Assembly (NCBI RefSeq): GCF_013266735.1
Contig: NZ_JABSNU010000007.1
Location: 1-64,000 of the forward strand
Length of the DNA stretch: 64,000 bases
Reading direction: 5' to 3'
Source of the DNA: Pedobacter foliorum
GTDB taxonomy: Bacteria > Bacteroidota > Bacteroidia > Sphingobacteriales > Sphingobacteriaceae
Shown: positions 8,504 to 17,186 of the stretch, in pieces
How the letters are laid out: every line of letters begins with the position of its first letter
How positions within the stretch are numbered: position 1 is the first letter of the stretch
Position numbers and translations under genes: made by a program
The notes under the pieces: generated by a model
Database searches by the model: none
Told to the model about the DNA's origin: nothing
Seen by the model: only the letters and a program-made list of their open reading frames with translations

Positions 8504-9670
8504 TTAATTACCAGGTACTTTGCCTGCTCCCGGAGTAAAACTTAGCGTAAACCTCATTGAATTTCTTAGTACGTAGCGATCAGCAGTTGGAAATACGTAG
8601 CTTACATCTACTCGGATAGGGTTGATATTGAAACCTAAGCCGGCTGCAAGATGCTGTCTGTTGCCTTTCTCCGGATCTTCATAAAAATATCCTGTCCTGA
8701 TAAAAAAGCGGTTGTAATAAGAAAACTCTAAACCTCCGGCGATGGTGAATTCCGATAGTTCTTCCTTAAAACCTCCCGGTGCATCAAATAAGGACGTAAA
8801 CAAAGCACTGGTAACACTTCTGTTCGGATCTTTACCTTTTTCTATTTCAGTGGTAAAATTGCCCTCAGCATCTTTCTTGTACCTTGGTGGCGTAGGCACC
8901 ATTAACTTGTTGATGTCGAGTAAAAGGGTAAGTCTGCTTTCCGGAGTTGCATAAAAATTATACCCAGCGCCAATCCTGAGGTTCATGGGTAAAAAGGAAG
9001 TCTGATTGTCCGAATATTTAAGCTTAGTGCCAATATTACTTAAGTTTACCCCCCAGCTAAAACTTCTGGTATATCGGCCACTTTGTAACTCTCTGTTCGA
9101 ATAAATAGAAATATCGGCTGCAAAAGCATCAGTTGGATTAAGTTCAAAATTGTTATAGGTTCCATTTCCTATATCACTTCTCAGGTATCTGGCCGTTAAA
9201 GCCATACCAAAAGTTTCACCAAATTTGCGGGCGTAGCTGGCATCAATGCTAAATTCGCTGGCCTTATACTGATCTATAAGTGCGCCCGCATCATCTCTAA
9301 ATGAAATAGACCCTAAGTCAAGGTATTTTACAGATAAGCCAATTGCTTCTCGATCATTTAGTTTTCTGTAGGCAGAAAGGTAACCTAAATGAGAATCTTT
9401 GCTAAGCTGTTTCATCCAGGGCGTATAAGAAGCACTGATGCTTATTTGTTCTCCAAAAGTGATTTTTGCCGGGTTGATGTATAATGAATTGGCATCAACA
9501 TCCAATCCTGTACCCGCTTCAGCTACTCCCGAATTTCTGGCATCTGCACTTAGCATCAGGAAAGCCGCGCCACTTTGAACTACTCTGTTGTCTTGCTGTG
9601 CAAAACCATTCTGGTACCAACATACCAGGCAGACCATTAGGCCTGCAACAAGGTAAATGTTTGTTTTCAT
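8504..9670 (-). CDS. porV: PorV-like type IX secretion outer-membrane protein, 388 aa
   Basis: After a signal peptide (residues 1-24, ending GFAQ), the N-terminal motif GAAFLMLSADARNSGVAEAG with DANSLYINPAKI matches the PorV/LptO (FadL-like barrel) family of the type IX secretion system. The rest is strand-rich and ends in an aromatic-terminated beta strand (MRFTLSFTPG). PorV binds cargo C-terminal signals at the outer membrane and shuttles them to the attachment complex. Length matches the family. It starts 4 bp after the stop of a T9SS cargo gene and precedes the collagen gene, so it could be the general PorV or a dedicated paralogue; the symbol is given with that reserve. Confidence 0.8.
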   Translation of the reverse strand: MKTNIYLVAGLMVCLVCWYQNGFAQQDNRVVQSGAAFLMLSADARNSGVAEAGTGLDVDANSLYINPAKITFGEQISISASYTPWMKQLSKDSHLGYLSAYRKLNDREAIGLSVKYLDLGSISFRDDAGALIDQYKASEFSIDASYARKFGETFGMALTARYLRSDIGNGTYNNFELNPTDAFAADISIYSNRELQSGRYTRSFSWGVNLSNIGTKLKYSDNQTSFLPMNLRIGAGYNFYATPESRLTLLLDINKLMVPTPPRYKKDAEGNFTTEIEKGKDPNRSVTSALFTSLFDAPGGFKEELSEFTIAGGLEFSYYNRFFIRTGYFYEDPEKGNRQHLAAGLGFNINPIRVDVSYVFPTADRYVLRNSMRFTLSFTPGAGKVPGN

Positions 9671-9674
9671 AAGC

Positions 9675-10175
9675 TTATTGTATAACCAGTTTCTCTGAAT
9701 AGGTTCTTCTGCTAGCTGTCAGAACTACATAATATAGGCCTGAAGGATAGCCGCCTAAAGGCAAAATGTAATTTGCCCTGCCTGCTAACATTTTTAAAGA
9801 AATGTTTCTGACTGTTTGCCCTGCATTATTTACCAGCTGGATGTTTACCAAATCGTCCATTACCAGATCAAATTCCAGCTTGGTTTGGCTACTTGCCGGA
9901 TTCGGATAAACAATAAATCCGGTTATTAAGGGAGCTTGCGGCGTGGGAGTGCTGCCATTCACCTCTGGTTGCTGGAAACCTTGAGTAACCAACAGGGGAG
10001 AGTTCTCTATAGCGCTTACTAAAACGTCGCCAATAGTGTACTGAAAAATGGTGTTGTTTATGGTAGCTGAGCCTCCTGTGCTGGCTACAACGGAGCGTTG
10101 AAGTTCTACTTGTTGGGCATTGGCTACGGCAGAAATACCGAGCATACCCAAAAATGGTAAATATCTTTTTTTCAT
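9675..10175 (-). CDS. Small T9SS cargo protein with type A sorting domain, 166 aa
   Basis: The start at 10175 (MKKRYLPFLG) gives a proper signal peptide ending VANAQ. The open frame extends 27 codons further upstream but crosses the TAATTTTG promoter box, so that extension is rejected. The mature N-terminus has the short GGSATINNTIFQYTIGDV and LVTQGFQQPEV motifs seen in many small exported Bacteroidota proteins. Residues about 90-166 form the type A C-terminal sorting domain: FIVYPNPASSQTKLEF, a central GQTVRNISL strand, SGLYYVVL and the final SEKLVIQ. T9SS would export it and anchor or release it at the surface. It is the first gene of the operon with porV and the collagen-like gene. Confidence 0.85.
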   Translation of the reverse strand: MKKRYLPFLGMLGISAVANAQQVELQRSVVASTGGSATINNTIFQYTIGDVLVSAIENSPLLVTQGFQQPEVNGSTPTPQAPLITGFIVYPNPASSQTKLEFDLVMDDLVNIQLVNNAGQTVRNISLKMLAGRANYILPLGGYPSGLYYVVLTASRRTYSEKLVIQ

Positions 10176-10204
10176 CGGGAGAGGGATTAATTGTAGATAT
10201 AAAT

Positions 10205-10212
10205 CAAAATTA
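10205..10212 (-). promoter_or_regulatory. -7 box of the T9SS cargo/porV/collagen operon
   Basis: The minus strand reads TAATTTTG, an exact TAnnTTTG match, placing transcription start about 22 bp before the chosen start codon at 10175. The -33 region is not consensus. Confidence 0.5.
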
Positions 10213-10324
10213 CATATTAGTAAAGCTGAGCTGCCTAGAGAGTATGCAAGCAGCAAAATCAGCTTAGTAAATTGTAGTTTTTACTTAGTGAACTGCATCC
10301 CGGAAAGAAAAAATAAGTGAAATA

Positions 10325-12703
10325 CTAATCGTATTTTAATGCATCAACCGGGTTCGCTCTGGCAACTTTAAAAGTTTGGAGGCTTACTGTTAACACGGCA
10401 ATGAGTAGCGACAAAACAAATGCAATTATAAATGGCCAAACATTTAAGCTGGCCTTGTAATCATACTTTTGCAGCCAGTTGGTTACGATAATATAGGCGA
10501 GGGGAATTGCTACTATATTTGAGAAAATAACAAGCTTAATGAAATCTTTGTTGAGTAAAATAAGGATATCCTTTAGGTTGGCGCCAATTACCTTACGGAT
10601 GCTTATTTCTTTGCTTCTTTGTTCAGCAATATATAATGCCAACCCTAGCAAACCCAAACAAGATATAAAAATGGCGAAGCCACCAAACACGTTCGAAAAT
10701 ATACTCAATAACCGCTCACTTTTTAATTTTTCAGCTACCCTTTCGCTTACAAAATCAGCCTGAAAAGGATAATCAGGATTTAAGGTTAAAGCTAAATCCT
10801 TTATCTTCTGCATAGAAGCAGTAATATTTTGTGATGGGTTTAAGCGCATCACAATAGTACTTGGGTCGGTTTCGTTATAAAAAAACAACAAGGGGCTTAC
10901 CTTTGTTCCGAGCGATGAATAGTTATAATCTTTCATTACCCCAATAACTGTAAAAGTCTCTTTCCAGTCGTCGTTTCTAATTAAGGAGCCAATAGGGTTA
11001 TTAAGGTTCATTGCTTTTACAGCAGCTTCATTCAAAATTACTTTGGTCGAATCGTTTCCAAACGATCTACTGAAATCTCTGCCCTGCAACATTTTTGCGC
11101 CAATAGTTTTGGTGAAATCATAGCCCGAAAATCGAATTTGCATAGCTACCTGTTCATTTTTTAATTGCCCTGGCCATTTTATCTTTTCAGTGCTTACATA
11201 GTTATTGGTGAGTCCATTTGTAGTTTCTGTAGCAGAAACTATAGCTCCTGATTTAATTAACTCCGATTTAAACAAATCAAGTTTTGCCGGATCTTTCAAA
11301 ACACCAAGTCGTGAAGTTTGAACAAGATTATCTTTATTGAAACCAAGTGGTCTGCTGTTCATATAGCCAATTTGGTTGTGTATCACAATTGCACAAATGA
11401 TCATGCAAATAGAAAATCCAAACTGAACTACAACTAATATTTTACGAACCGGTAATGAGGCTTTACCCGATCCTTTAATGCCTTTTAGTATTTTAACAGG
11501 CATAAATGACGATAAATACAAAGCCGGATAACTGCCTGCCAATACACCTGTAATTAAGGTAAGTCCAATAAGCATAGCCCAAACTTTATAAGAACCATAA
11601 TCAATAGCCATGTTAACAGCCAATAGATTGTTAAAATAGGGAAGCGCAGTTTCCAGTAAAATAAATGCTGTAAGGAGTGCAATAAAAGATAGGAGTAACG
11701 ACTCTGCTATAAATTGCCAGGCAAGTGCTTGCCTGCTAGAACCCAGTGTTTTGCGGATACCGATCTCTTTTGCGCGTTTTTCGGAACGTGCCGTTGAAAG
11801 ATTCATATAGTTTATACAGGCTATAACGAGTACACAAGCTGCCAGTAAGAGATATAGTTTTATCTGATCTATACGACCACCTGCAAGTTTTCCGTTTTCA
11901 AATTGATCGTACAGGTGAGTTTTTTTAAACGGAAATAGAAAGAACTCTATATAACTGTCGTTTGTATTTTGCTTAAATATTTTCCTTACCTGCTCATCGG
12001 CTGCGGCAAACTGCTGAGGATCCTTAAGCATTACAATAGTGTTTAATGCCCCATCCGACCAATCCATTTTTTTATACCATGGACTTTCATTTTCTAAAAA
12101 CCTCCAGGGAATAAGTATATCAAAGCGATAGGTTTGATTTTCAGGATGATCGGCGATTACGGCAGTAACCATCAACTCAGCGCGATTCTCGTACGTTATA
12201 GTTTTACCAATAGGATCTTCCTTACCAAACAATATACTGGCAGTTTGATGAGTAATAATTACTGAATTAGGATTTGATAATGCCTTTAACGGATCTCCTT
12301 TAATAAAGGTAAAATCAAATATTTTCAGGAAAGTTGGATCTGCAAAAATGATGTCTCTGTTAAATGCATTTTGCTTGTATCTTATTAAGTTATCAGATCT
12401 TTCGGCCATTCTGCTTACCTGCTCAATACCAGGCACAGTTTGTATAATGGTTGAAGCAAGCTGATTAGGGGTGCAGTATGAGCTATTGGTGGTAATGCGA
12501 TCGCTCATAATGTCGTTGTCATAAACAGAATATATTCTGTCTATGTTTTTAAAGTGCTTATTGTAACTCCACTCATAGCTAATGTATAGCAGCAACATCA
12601 GGCAGCATGTTAAGCCGATGGACAATCCCCCGATATTGATTAGCGAGAAACCTTTGTTTTTCCAAAGGTTTCGCAAAGCTATTTTTATAGTGAGTGGAAG
12701 CAT
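10325..12703 (-). CDS. MacB/FtsX-type ABC transporter permease, 792 aa
   Basis: The N-terminus (KIALRNLWKNKGFSLINIGGLSIGL) is the amphipathic lead plus first membrane helix typical of MacB-type permeases. A MacB-like periplasmic domain (about 45-270), an FtsX domain with three helices (about 285-410), a second half with one helix near 425, another periplasmic domain and a final FtsX domain (about 670-790) follow. It ends VARANPVDALKYD, the usual coupling tail. No ATPase is encoded here, so an ATP-binding subunit from elsewhere must join it. Such Bacteroidota permeases are usually assigned to export or cell-envelope stress. It follows the next permease gene by 4 bp and is the second gene of that operon. 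Confidence 0.88.
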   Translation of the reverse strand: MLPLTIKIALRNLWKNKGFSLINIGGLSIGLTCCLMLLLYISYEWSYNKHFKNIDRIYSVYDNDIMSDRITTNSSYCTPNQLASTIIQTVPGIEQVSRMAERSDNLIRYKQNAFNRDIIFADPTFLKIFDFTFIKGDPLKALSNPNSVIITHQTASILFGKEDPIGKTITYENRAELMVTAVIADHPENQTYRFDILIPWRFLENESPWYKKMDWSDGALNTIVMLKDPQQFAAADEQVRKIFKQNTNDSYIEFFLFPFKKTHLYDQFENGKLAGGRIDQIKLYLLLAACVLVIACINYMNLSTARSEKRAKEIGIRKTLGSSRQALAWQFIAESLLLSFIALLTAFILLETALPYFNNLLAVNMAIDYGSYKVWAMLIGLTLITGVLAGSYPALYLSSFMPVKILKGIKGSGKASLPVRKILVVVQFGFSICMIICAIVIHNQIGYMNSRPLGFNKDNLVQTSRLGVLKDPAKLDLFKSELIKSGAIVSATETTNGLTNNYVSTEKIKWPGQLKNEQVAMQIRFSGYDFTKTIGAKMLQGRDFSRSFGNDSTKVILNEAAVKAMNLNNPIGSLIRNDDWKETFTVIGVMKDYNYSSLGTKVSPLLFFYNETDPSTIVMRLNPSQNITASMQKIKDLALTLNPDYPFQADFVSERVAEKLKSERLLSIFSNVFGGFAIFISCLGLLGLALYIAEQRSKEISIRKVIGANLKDILILLNKDFIKLVIFSNIVAIPLAYIIVTNWLQKYDYKASLNVWPFIIAFVLSLLIAVLTVSLQTFKVARANPVDALKYD

Positions 12704-12707
12704 GACT

Positions 12708-15083
12708 TTAATCTTCTTTAATCGCTGTAATAGGGCTCATTCTTGCGGCTCTAAATGCCTGATAAAATACCGTAACAAGTGAAATCACCAACGCAGTAAA
12801 TCCTGCGCCTATAAAAAACCAAAGTTTTAAATCTATTCTGTAAGCAAAAGTATTTAGCCAGTATTGTGTAAGTACATAACTCAGCGGTAAGGCTATTAAT
12901 ATAGCCGCAATTACAGGTTTGGTAAAGTCTCTCGACAAGGTGTATATCACGTTATAATTGCTGGCACCTAATATTTTCCTGATGCCGATTTCCTTTAACC
13001 TTCTTTCGGCAGTAAATGTAGCCAGGCCAAATAGCCCCAGGCAAGAAATCACAACAGCCAGAATAGCAAAGTATCTAGAAAGCAGCGCTACCCTGTTTTC
13101 GGCAGCATACTGAGCCTGAAAATCCTGATCAAGGAATTTAAAGTCAAGAGTGAAGCCTGGATTATAAGTAGTGTTAAAGTTTTTAAGTGCTTCAATAACC
13201 TCTTTTTCCTTTCCATGAGCAACTTTTACCATAATCCTGTTGGTGTACTCAGGTTTATACCTTAAATACATTGGCCTTACCGGCTGATGCATGGATTCGA
13301 AATGAAAATCCTTTATTACCCCAATAATTTCAAAGTCGCTGCCCCATAATTTAAATGTCTTGCCGACAGGGTTTTTCAGTCGCATTGCTTTTATGCCAGC
13401 TTCATTGATCATAATTTTTGAAGTATCGGAACCGAACTTTTTAGAAAAGCTGCGGCCTGCAGCCATTTCCATCCCAACGGTTTCAATAAAGCCTGCATTT
13501 ACATCCCCATTTTGAAATTTAATGTTCTCCTTAGGATCTCTACCTTCCCAGCTGAAATCTCCAAAAGTATAATTCAAATCGCCAAGTAATTCCCTGTTTA
13601 TACTGGATGCATTAAGTACACCTGGTATTTCTTTAATTTTTTCTATAGAAAAGTCTGCCTTGTTTTTAAGCTTTCCTTCCGTTTCAAAATACAATACATT
13701 GTCCTTTTTAAAACCAGGGTTAGAGGTTTGTACGTATTCAATTTGTTTGTAAATCACAAATACGGCAACAATAAGTACAACCGAAAGGGTAAATTGAAAC
13801 ACAACCAAACCCTGACGTGTCCATAATGCAGACGAGCTGAGGTTGAGCTTTCCTTTTAGTGCAGCAGATGGTTTTAATCCTGAAAGGTATAATGCCGGGT
13901 AACTACCCGAGATAAGACCTGTAAAAATAGCGATTCCCAATAAGGCAGCAATAAGCGTTGCATCGTAATGCAGCGTTACCTGTTTGCCTATTATCTGGTT
14001 AAATTGTGGTAACAGCAGCTCAACAACTAGGAGCGAGATAAACAGCGCCATAAAGGTGAGTAACATAGATTCGGCCATGTACTGCAGTATAAGTGTACCA
14101 CGCTGTGCACCCATTACCTTTTTTATTCCAACTTCCTTTAATCTCCTGGAGGCTTTTGCTGTAGAGAGGTTCATGAAATTGATGCAGGCAATAACCAGAA
14201 TAAAGACAGCGATGAGCGAAAATAATTTTATGTAATCTATTCTGCCACCTACAAGAACACCGTTTTCGTAATTGCTGTATAAATAGCTATCGGCATATGG
14301 CCTGATAAATAGTTCGCGGTTTTTCTCATCTTTATTATTTTGTTTTATAAAATCACGAATCTTTGTATTAAATAGCTTAGGATCGGCATCTTTTTTTAAG
14401 GTTACAAATGTATTAGGTCCAACATTACGCCAATTTGCAAAGTTAGAGCCAGGGCTCATAATTGCATCAAGCGATACTAAAAAGTCGAACTGAGTTGAAG
14501 AGGTTGCAGGTAAGTCTTTAAAAACACCGGATATTAAAACCGGATTTTCTTTATTGACCTCAATATTGCTCCAGGTCATTTCTTTTCCAACTACATCAGT
14601 TGTCTGAAATAATTTCTTGGCCAGGCTTTCTGAGATAACAATTGTGTTTTTTTCTTTAAGTACTTTGTCTGCACTACCGGTAACAAGAGGAAAGGAAAAC
14701 ACCTTAAAGAAGTCAGGACCAGCAAATCTGCCTCCGGCTTTAAGGGCTGGTTGGCCATTTATGGCAACCTTGCTTTTGGCCAGCCAGTAATCTGGCGATA
14801 CTGTAACAGCGTTTTCTACTTCAGGCATTTCCTTTGCCAAAGCCTCAGCTAAAGGTCCTGATGTGCCATCAATGGTATTGATCCCATCAGAGGTGCGCTG
14901 GTTTTCCATCGCCTGGTAAATGTTTTTAGTATGAAACTTGTCCATACTCATTTCAGAATTTACCCAAAGGTAGATAAACAGGGCACAGGATAGCCCAGCG
15001 CTTAGTCCTATCAGATTGATAAAGAAAGAACTTTTATATTTTTTAAAGTTTCTGAAGATCAGTAACAGATGATGCTTAAACAT
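12708..15083 (-). CDS. MacB/FtsX-type ABC transporter permease, 791 aa
   Basis: This is a full-length paralogue of its downstream neighbour with the same layout: leading helix in FKKYKSSFFINLIGLSAGL, MacB periplasmic domain, FtsX helices at about 285-410, a second MacB/FtsX half, and the conserved ERRLKEIGIRKILGAS segment (about 680-696) before the last helices. It ends AARMSPITAIKED. The conserved RLKEVGIKKVMGA segment also occurs in the first half (about 315-327). The substrate is unknown. It is the first gene after a sigma-54-like promoter and an inverted repeat, which suggests activation by an enhancer-binding regulator encoded elsewhere. Confidence 0.88.
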   Translation of the reverse strand: MFKHHLLLIFRNFKKYKSSFFINLIGLSAGLSCALFIYLWVNSEMSMDKFHTKNIYQAMENQRTSDGINTIDGTSGPLAEALAKEMPEVENAVTVSPDYWLAKSKVAINGQPALKAGGRFAGPDFFKVFSFPLVTGSADKVLKEKNTIVISESLAKKLFQTTDVVGKEMTWSNIEVNKENPVLISGVFKDLPATSSTQFDFLVSLDAIMSPGSNFANWRNVGPNTFVTLKKDADPKLFNTKIRDFIKQNNKDEKNRELFIRPYADSYLYSNYENGVLVGGRIDYIKLFSLIAVFILVIACINFMNLSTAKASRRLKEVGIKKVMGAQRGTLILQYMAESMLLTFMALFISLLVVELLLPQFNQIIGKQVTLHYDATLIAALLGIAIFTGLISGSYPALYLSGLKPSAALKGKLNLSSSALWTRQGLVVFQFTLSVVLIVAVFVIYKQIEYVQTSNPGFKKDNVLYFETEGKLKNKADFSIEKIKEIPGVLNASSINRELLGDLNYTFGDFSWEGRDPKENIKFQNGDVNAGFIETVGMEMAAGRSFSKKFGSDTSKIMINEAGIKAMRLKNPVGKTFKLWGSDFEIIGVIKDFHFESMHQPVRPMYLRYKPEYTNRIMVKVAHGKEKEVIEALKNFNTTYNPGFTLDFKFLDQDFQAQYAAENRVALLSRYFAILAVVISCLGLFGLATFTAERRLKEIGIRKILGASNYNVIYTLSRDFTKPVIAAILIALPLSYVLTQYWLNTFAYRIDLKLWFFIGAGFTALVISLVTVFYQAFRAARMSPITAIKED

Positions 15084-15106
15084 GGCTTGGTTGTTTTGAC
15101 AGTTAA

Positions 15107-15122
15107 TTCAATCGGTATGCCA
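15107..15122 (-). promoter_or_regulatory. Sigma-54-like (-24/-12) promoter of the permease operon
   Basis: The minus strand reads TGGCAT-ACCGA-TTGAA. Against TGGCAC-N5-TTGCA the spacing is exact and the GG of -24 and TTG of -12 are kept, with two mismatches. The predicted start of transcription is about 12 bp before the ATG at 15083. Confidence 0.55.
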
Positions 15123-15175
15123 TTCCAAAAATGTGATCTAATATACTAAAGGGCAATTAAACAACAATATTAACT

Positions 15176-15210
15176 GTCCGAATATGAACAATGTATGTTC
15201 AGATACGGAC
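15176..15210. promoter_or_regulatory. Imperfect 35-bp palindrome, candidate enhancer-binding site
   Basis: Arms GTCCGAATATGAACA (15176-15190) and TGTTCAGATACGGAC (15196-15210) pair with two mismatches around a 5-nt centre. Its centre lies about 95 bp upstream of the predicted sigma-54 start point, the usual distance for an activator of that class. Confidence 0.6.
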
Positions 15211-15308
15211 AAGAAAGTCAGTTGTAAAGGGAGCACATTGGACGCTGTACTTAGTGCACAAAGAGGAAACATTGAATCCAGGTCTAGTCCACCTTTTTCC
15301 TAGCAAAA

Positions 15309-15341
15309 CGTGGACTCACCGTGGACTGACTGTGTACTGAC
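15309..15341. repeat. Three 11-bp tandem repeats upstream of the GH15 gene
   Basis: CGTGGACTCAC, CGTGGACTGAC and TGTGTACTGAC follow each other without gap. An inverted copy of the core (AGTCCAC, 15286-15292) lies 17 bp away. A period of 11 puts the copies on one face of the helix, as in a cooperative operator. Confidence 0.5.
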
Positions 15342-15400
15342 TCCTGCAAACAATTAGGTAGTTTTTAGTGTTCTTACTAAATACACCAATAGAAAAATAG

Positions 15401-17185
15401 ATGACAGAGAGACACACATATCATACGGGGATTATTGGCAATTGTGCTTACCTGGTACATATTAATAAAAACACTAATGTTGATTGGCTTTGCTGGCCAA
15501 GGTTTGACAGCTCATTCGTTTTTGGCGGATTATTAGATGAAGACAAAGGCGGTGAGTTTTCTATCCGCCCAAGTGGCGAATTTACTTCGGAACAGTTTTA
15601 TCTGGAGAACACCAATATTCTTTGCACAGAAATAACCAATACCGAAGGCAGATACAGAATAACCGATTTCTCGCCCAGATTTTATCAGCATGAGCGGTAT
15701 TATAAACCTTTAATGCTGATTAGAAAAATAGAAACAATTGAAGGAAATCCAAGAGTTAGAGTAAAATGTAAACCCGTATATAATTATGGTTCTACAAAAC
15801 AAAAAGGACATCGCGGAAGCAATCATATAGAATTTAACGGGGCCGACGAGGATATGCAGTTGAGCACTAATATCTCGCTCAGCTATATTGAAGATGAGAA
15901 ATTCTTTGCCTTAAATGAGCCTAAATATTTAATATTAACCTATGGCCATGAGCTTGATGCCCCTATAGTAAGCACTGCCGAACGCTTTTTAAGGGAAACA
16001 ACTAGGTATTGGAGAACATGGATTAAACATTCTACAATCGCAGGTTTTTATCAGCATATGGTGATCCGCTCTGCGCTGGTATTAAAAATACATCAGTATG
16101 AAGATACGGGGGCAATAATTGCCGCCAGTACTACAAGTTTACCGGAATCGCCGGGGAGTAAAAGAAATTGGGATTATCGATATTGCTGGATGCGGGATAC
16201 TTATTATGTAATCACCTCTTTAAACCACATTGGCCATTTTGAAGAAATGGAGAAGTATTTTGGTTACATCACCGATATTTCTTTTAGAGATGATGTAAGG
16301 TATCAACCTTTATTTGGTATTGCCGGAGAAAGGGTGCTTACTGAACGGGTACTGAAGAATATTAAAGGTTATCAAGGAAATAAGCCCGTCAGAGTAGGTA
16401 ATCAGGCATATGAACACATTCAAAATGATATTTACGGACAAGTTCTGGTTTCTATGCTGCCGCTTTACACCGACTATAGGTTTGTTTTTAAAGAAAGACA
16501 GGATTCGGCTCAGTGGTTAGATTATTTGTTGGGCAAAATTGAGCGGACTATTGATGAAAAGGATGCCGGATTATGGGAGTTTCGCAATATTGCCAATGTA
16601 CACTGTTATACCAATTTGTTTCAGTGGGCTGGTGCAAATGCTGCTTTGAAAATGGCTAAGATGATTGAGAATAAGGATTTTGAGGACAGGGCAATAGTGC
16701 TGATCGATAAAGCGGCCAAGCATATAGAAGACTGCTATGATCCTGAGCGAAAGGTGTATACCCACGCGGTTGATAGTCCTTATCTGGATGCCAGTACTTT
16801 GCAATTGATATTGATGAATTATCTGGATCCGCATTCTCAAAGAGCCAAGGATCATTTGATTGCTTTGGAAAAAGAACTGAAAGCAGAAAATGGATTGTTC
16901 TACAGGTATTTGCATACCGATGATTTTGGTAAGCCTAAAACAACCTTTTTGATCTGTGCTTTCTGGTATATCGAGGCGCTGGCTTGTGTGGGCAGGTTAG
17001 ATGATGCGATAAGAGAATTTGAATCTATTATAGATTATTGCAATCACTTGCTCTTGTTTAGTGAAGATGTGGATGAAAAGGATGGAAGCCAGTGGGGCAA
17101 TTTCCCACAGGCTTATAGTCATGTTGGCCTGATGAATGCAGCTCATCGCATTGCGATTAAATTAGATAGACCAGTGTTTTTGTAA
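15401..17185 (+). CDS. GH15 glucoamylase/trehalase family glycoside hydrolase, 594 aa
   Basis: The N-terminal beta-sandwich opens with GIIGNCAYLVHINKNTNVDWLCWPRFDS, the standard start of bacterial GH15 enzymes. The (alpha/alpha)6 catalytic barrel carries KRNWDYRYCWMRD (about 247-259) and ends with SQWGNFPQAYSH (about 562-573), both hallmark GH15 blocks. No signal peptide, so it is cytoplasmic. Family members hydrolyse alpha-1,4-glucans or trehalose; lying tail to tail with the trehalose synthesis gene favours trehalase or oligosaccharide turnover, but this is inference. Its stop is 1 bp from the stop of otsAB, leaving no room for separate terminators. Confidence 0.88.
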   Translation: MTERHTYHTGIIGNCAYLVHINKNTNVDWLCWPRFDSSFVFGGLLDEDKGGEFSIRPSGEFTSEQFYLENTNILCTEITNTEGRYRITDFSPRFYQHERYYKPLMLIRKIETIEGNPRVRVKCKPVYNYGSTKQKGHRGSNHIEFNGADEDMQLSTNISLSYIEDEKFFALNEPKYLILTYGHELDAPIVSTAERFLRETTRYWRTWIKHSTIAGFYQHMVIRSALVLKIHQYEDTGAIIAASTTSLPESPGSKRNWDYRYCWMRDTYYVITSLNHIGHFEEMEKYFGYITDISFRDDVRYQPLFGIAGERVLTERVLKNIKGYQGNKPVRVGNQAYEHIQNDIYGQVLVSMLPLYTDYRFVFKERQDSAQWLDYLLGKIERTIDEKDAGLWEFRNIANVHCYTNLFQWAGANAALKMAKMIENKDFEDRAIVLIDKAAKHIEDCYDPERKVYTHAVDSPYLDASTLQLILMNYLDPHSQRAKDHLIALEKELKAENGLFYRYLHTDDFGKPKTTFLICAFWYIEALACVGRLDDAIREFESIIDYCNHLLLFSEDVDEKDGSQWGNFPQAYSHVGLMNAAHRIAIKLDRPVFL

Positions 17186-17186
17186 A

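Larger units (their letters stand above)
15084..15400. other. 317-bp divergent intergenic regulatory region
   Basis: This non-coding stretch separates the permease operon (minus) from the GH15 gene (plus). It holds a sigma-54-like promoter (15107-15122), a 35-bp imperfect palindrome (15176-15210), an 11-bp tandem repeat with an inverted half-site (15286-15341), and a TTTAGT-N6-ACTAAA dyad (15364-15381) close to the GH15 start. No small ORF or RNA gene was recognised. Confidence 0.7.

Noticed and set aside
10176..10256. Upstream start (10256) for the T9SS cargo gene
   Set aside because: It would add 27 residues before a perfect signal peptide and would lie across the TAATTTTG promoter box.
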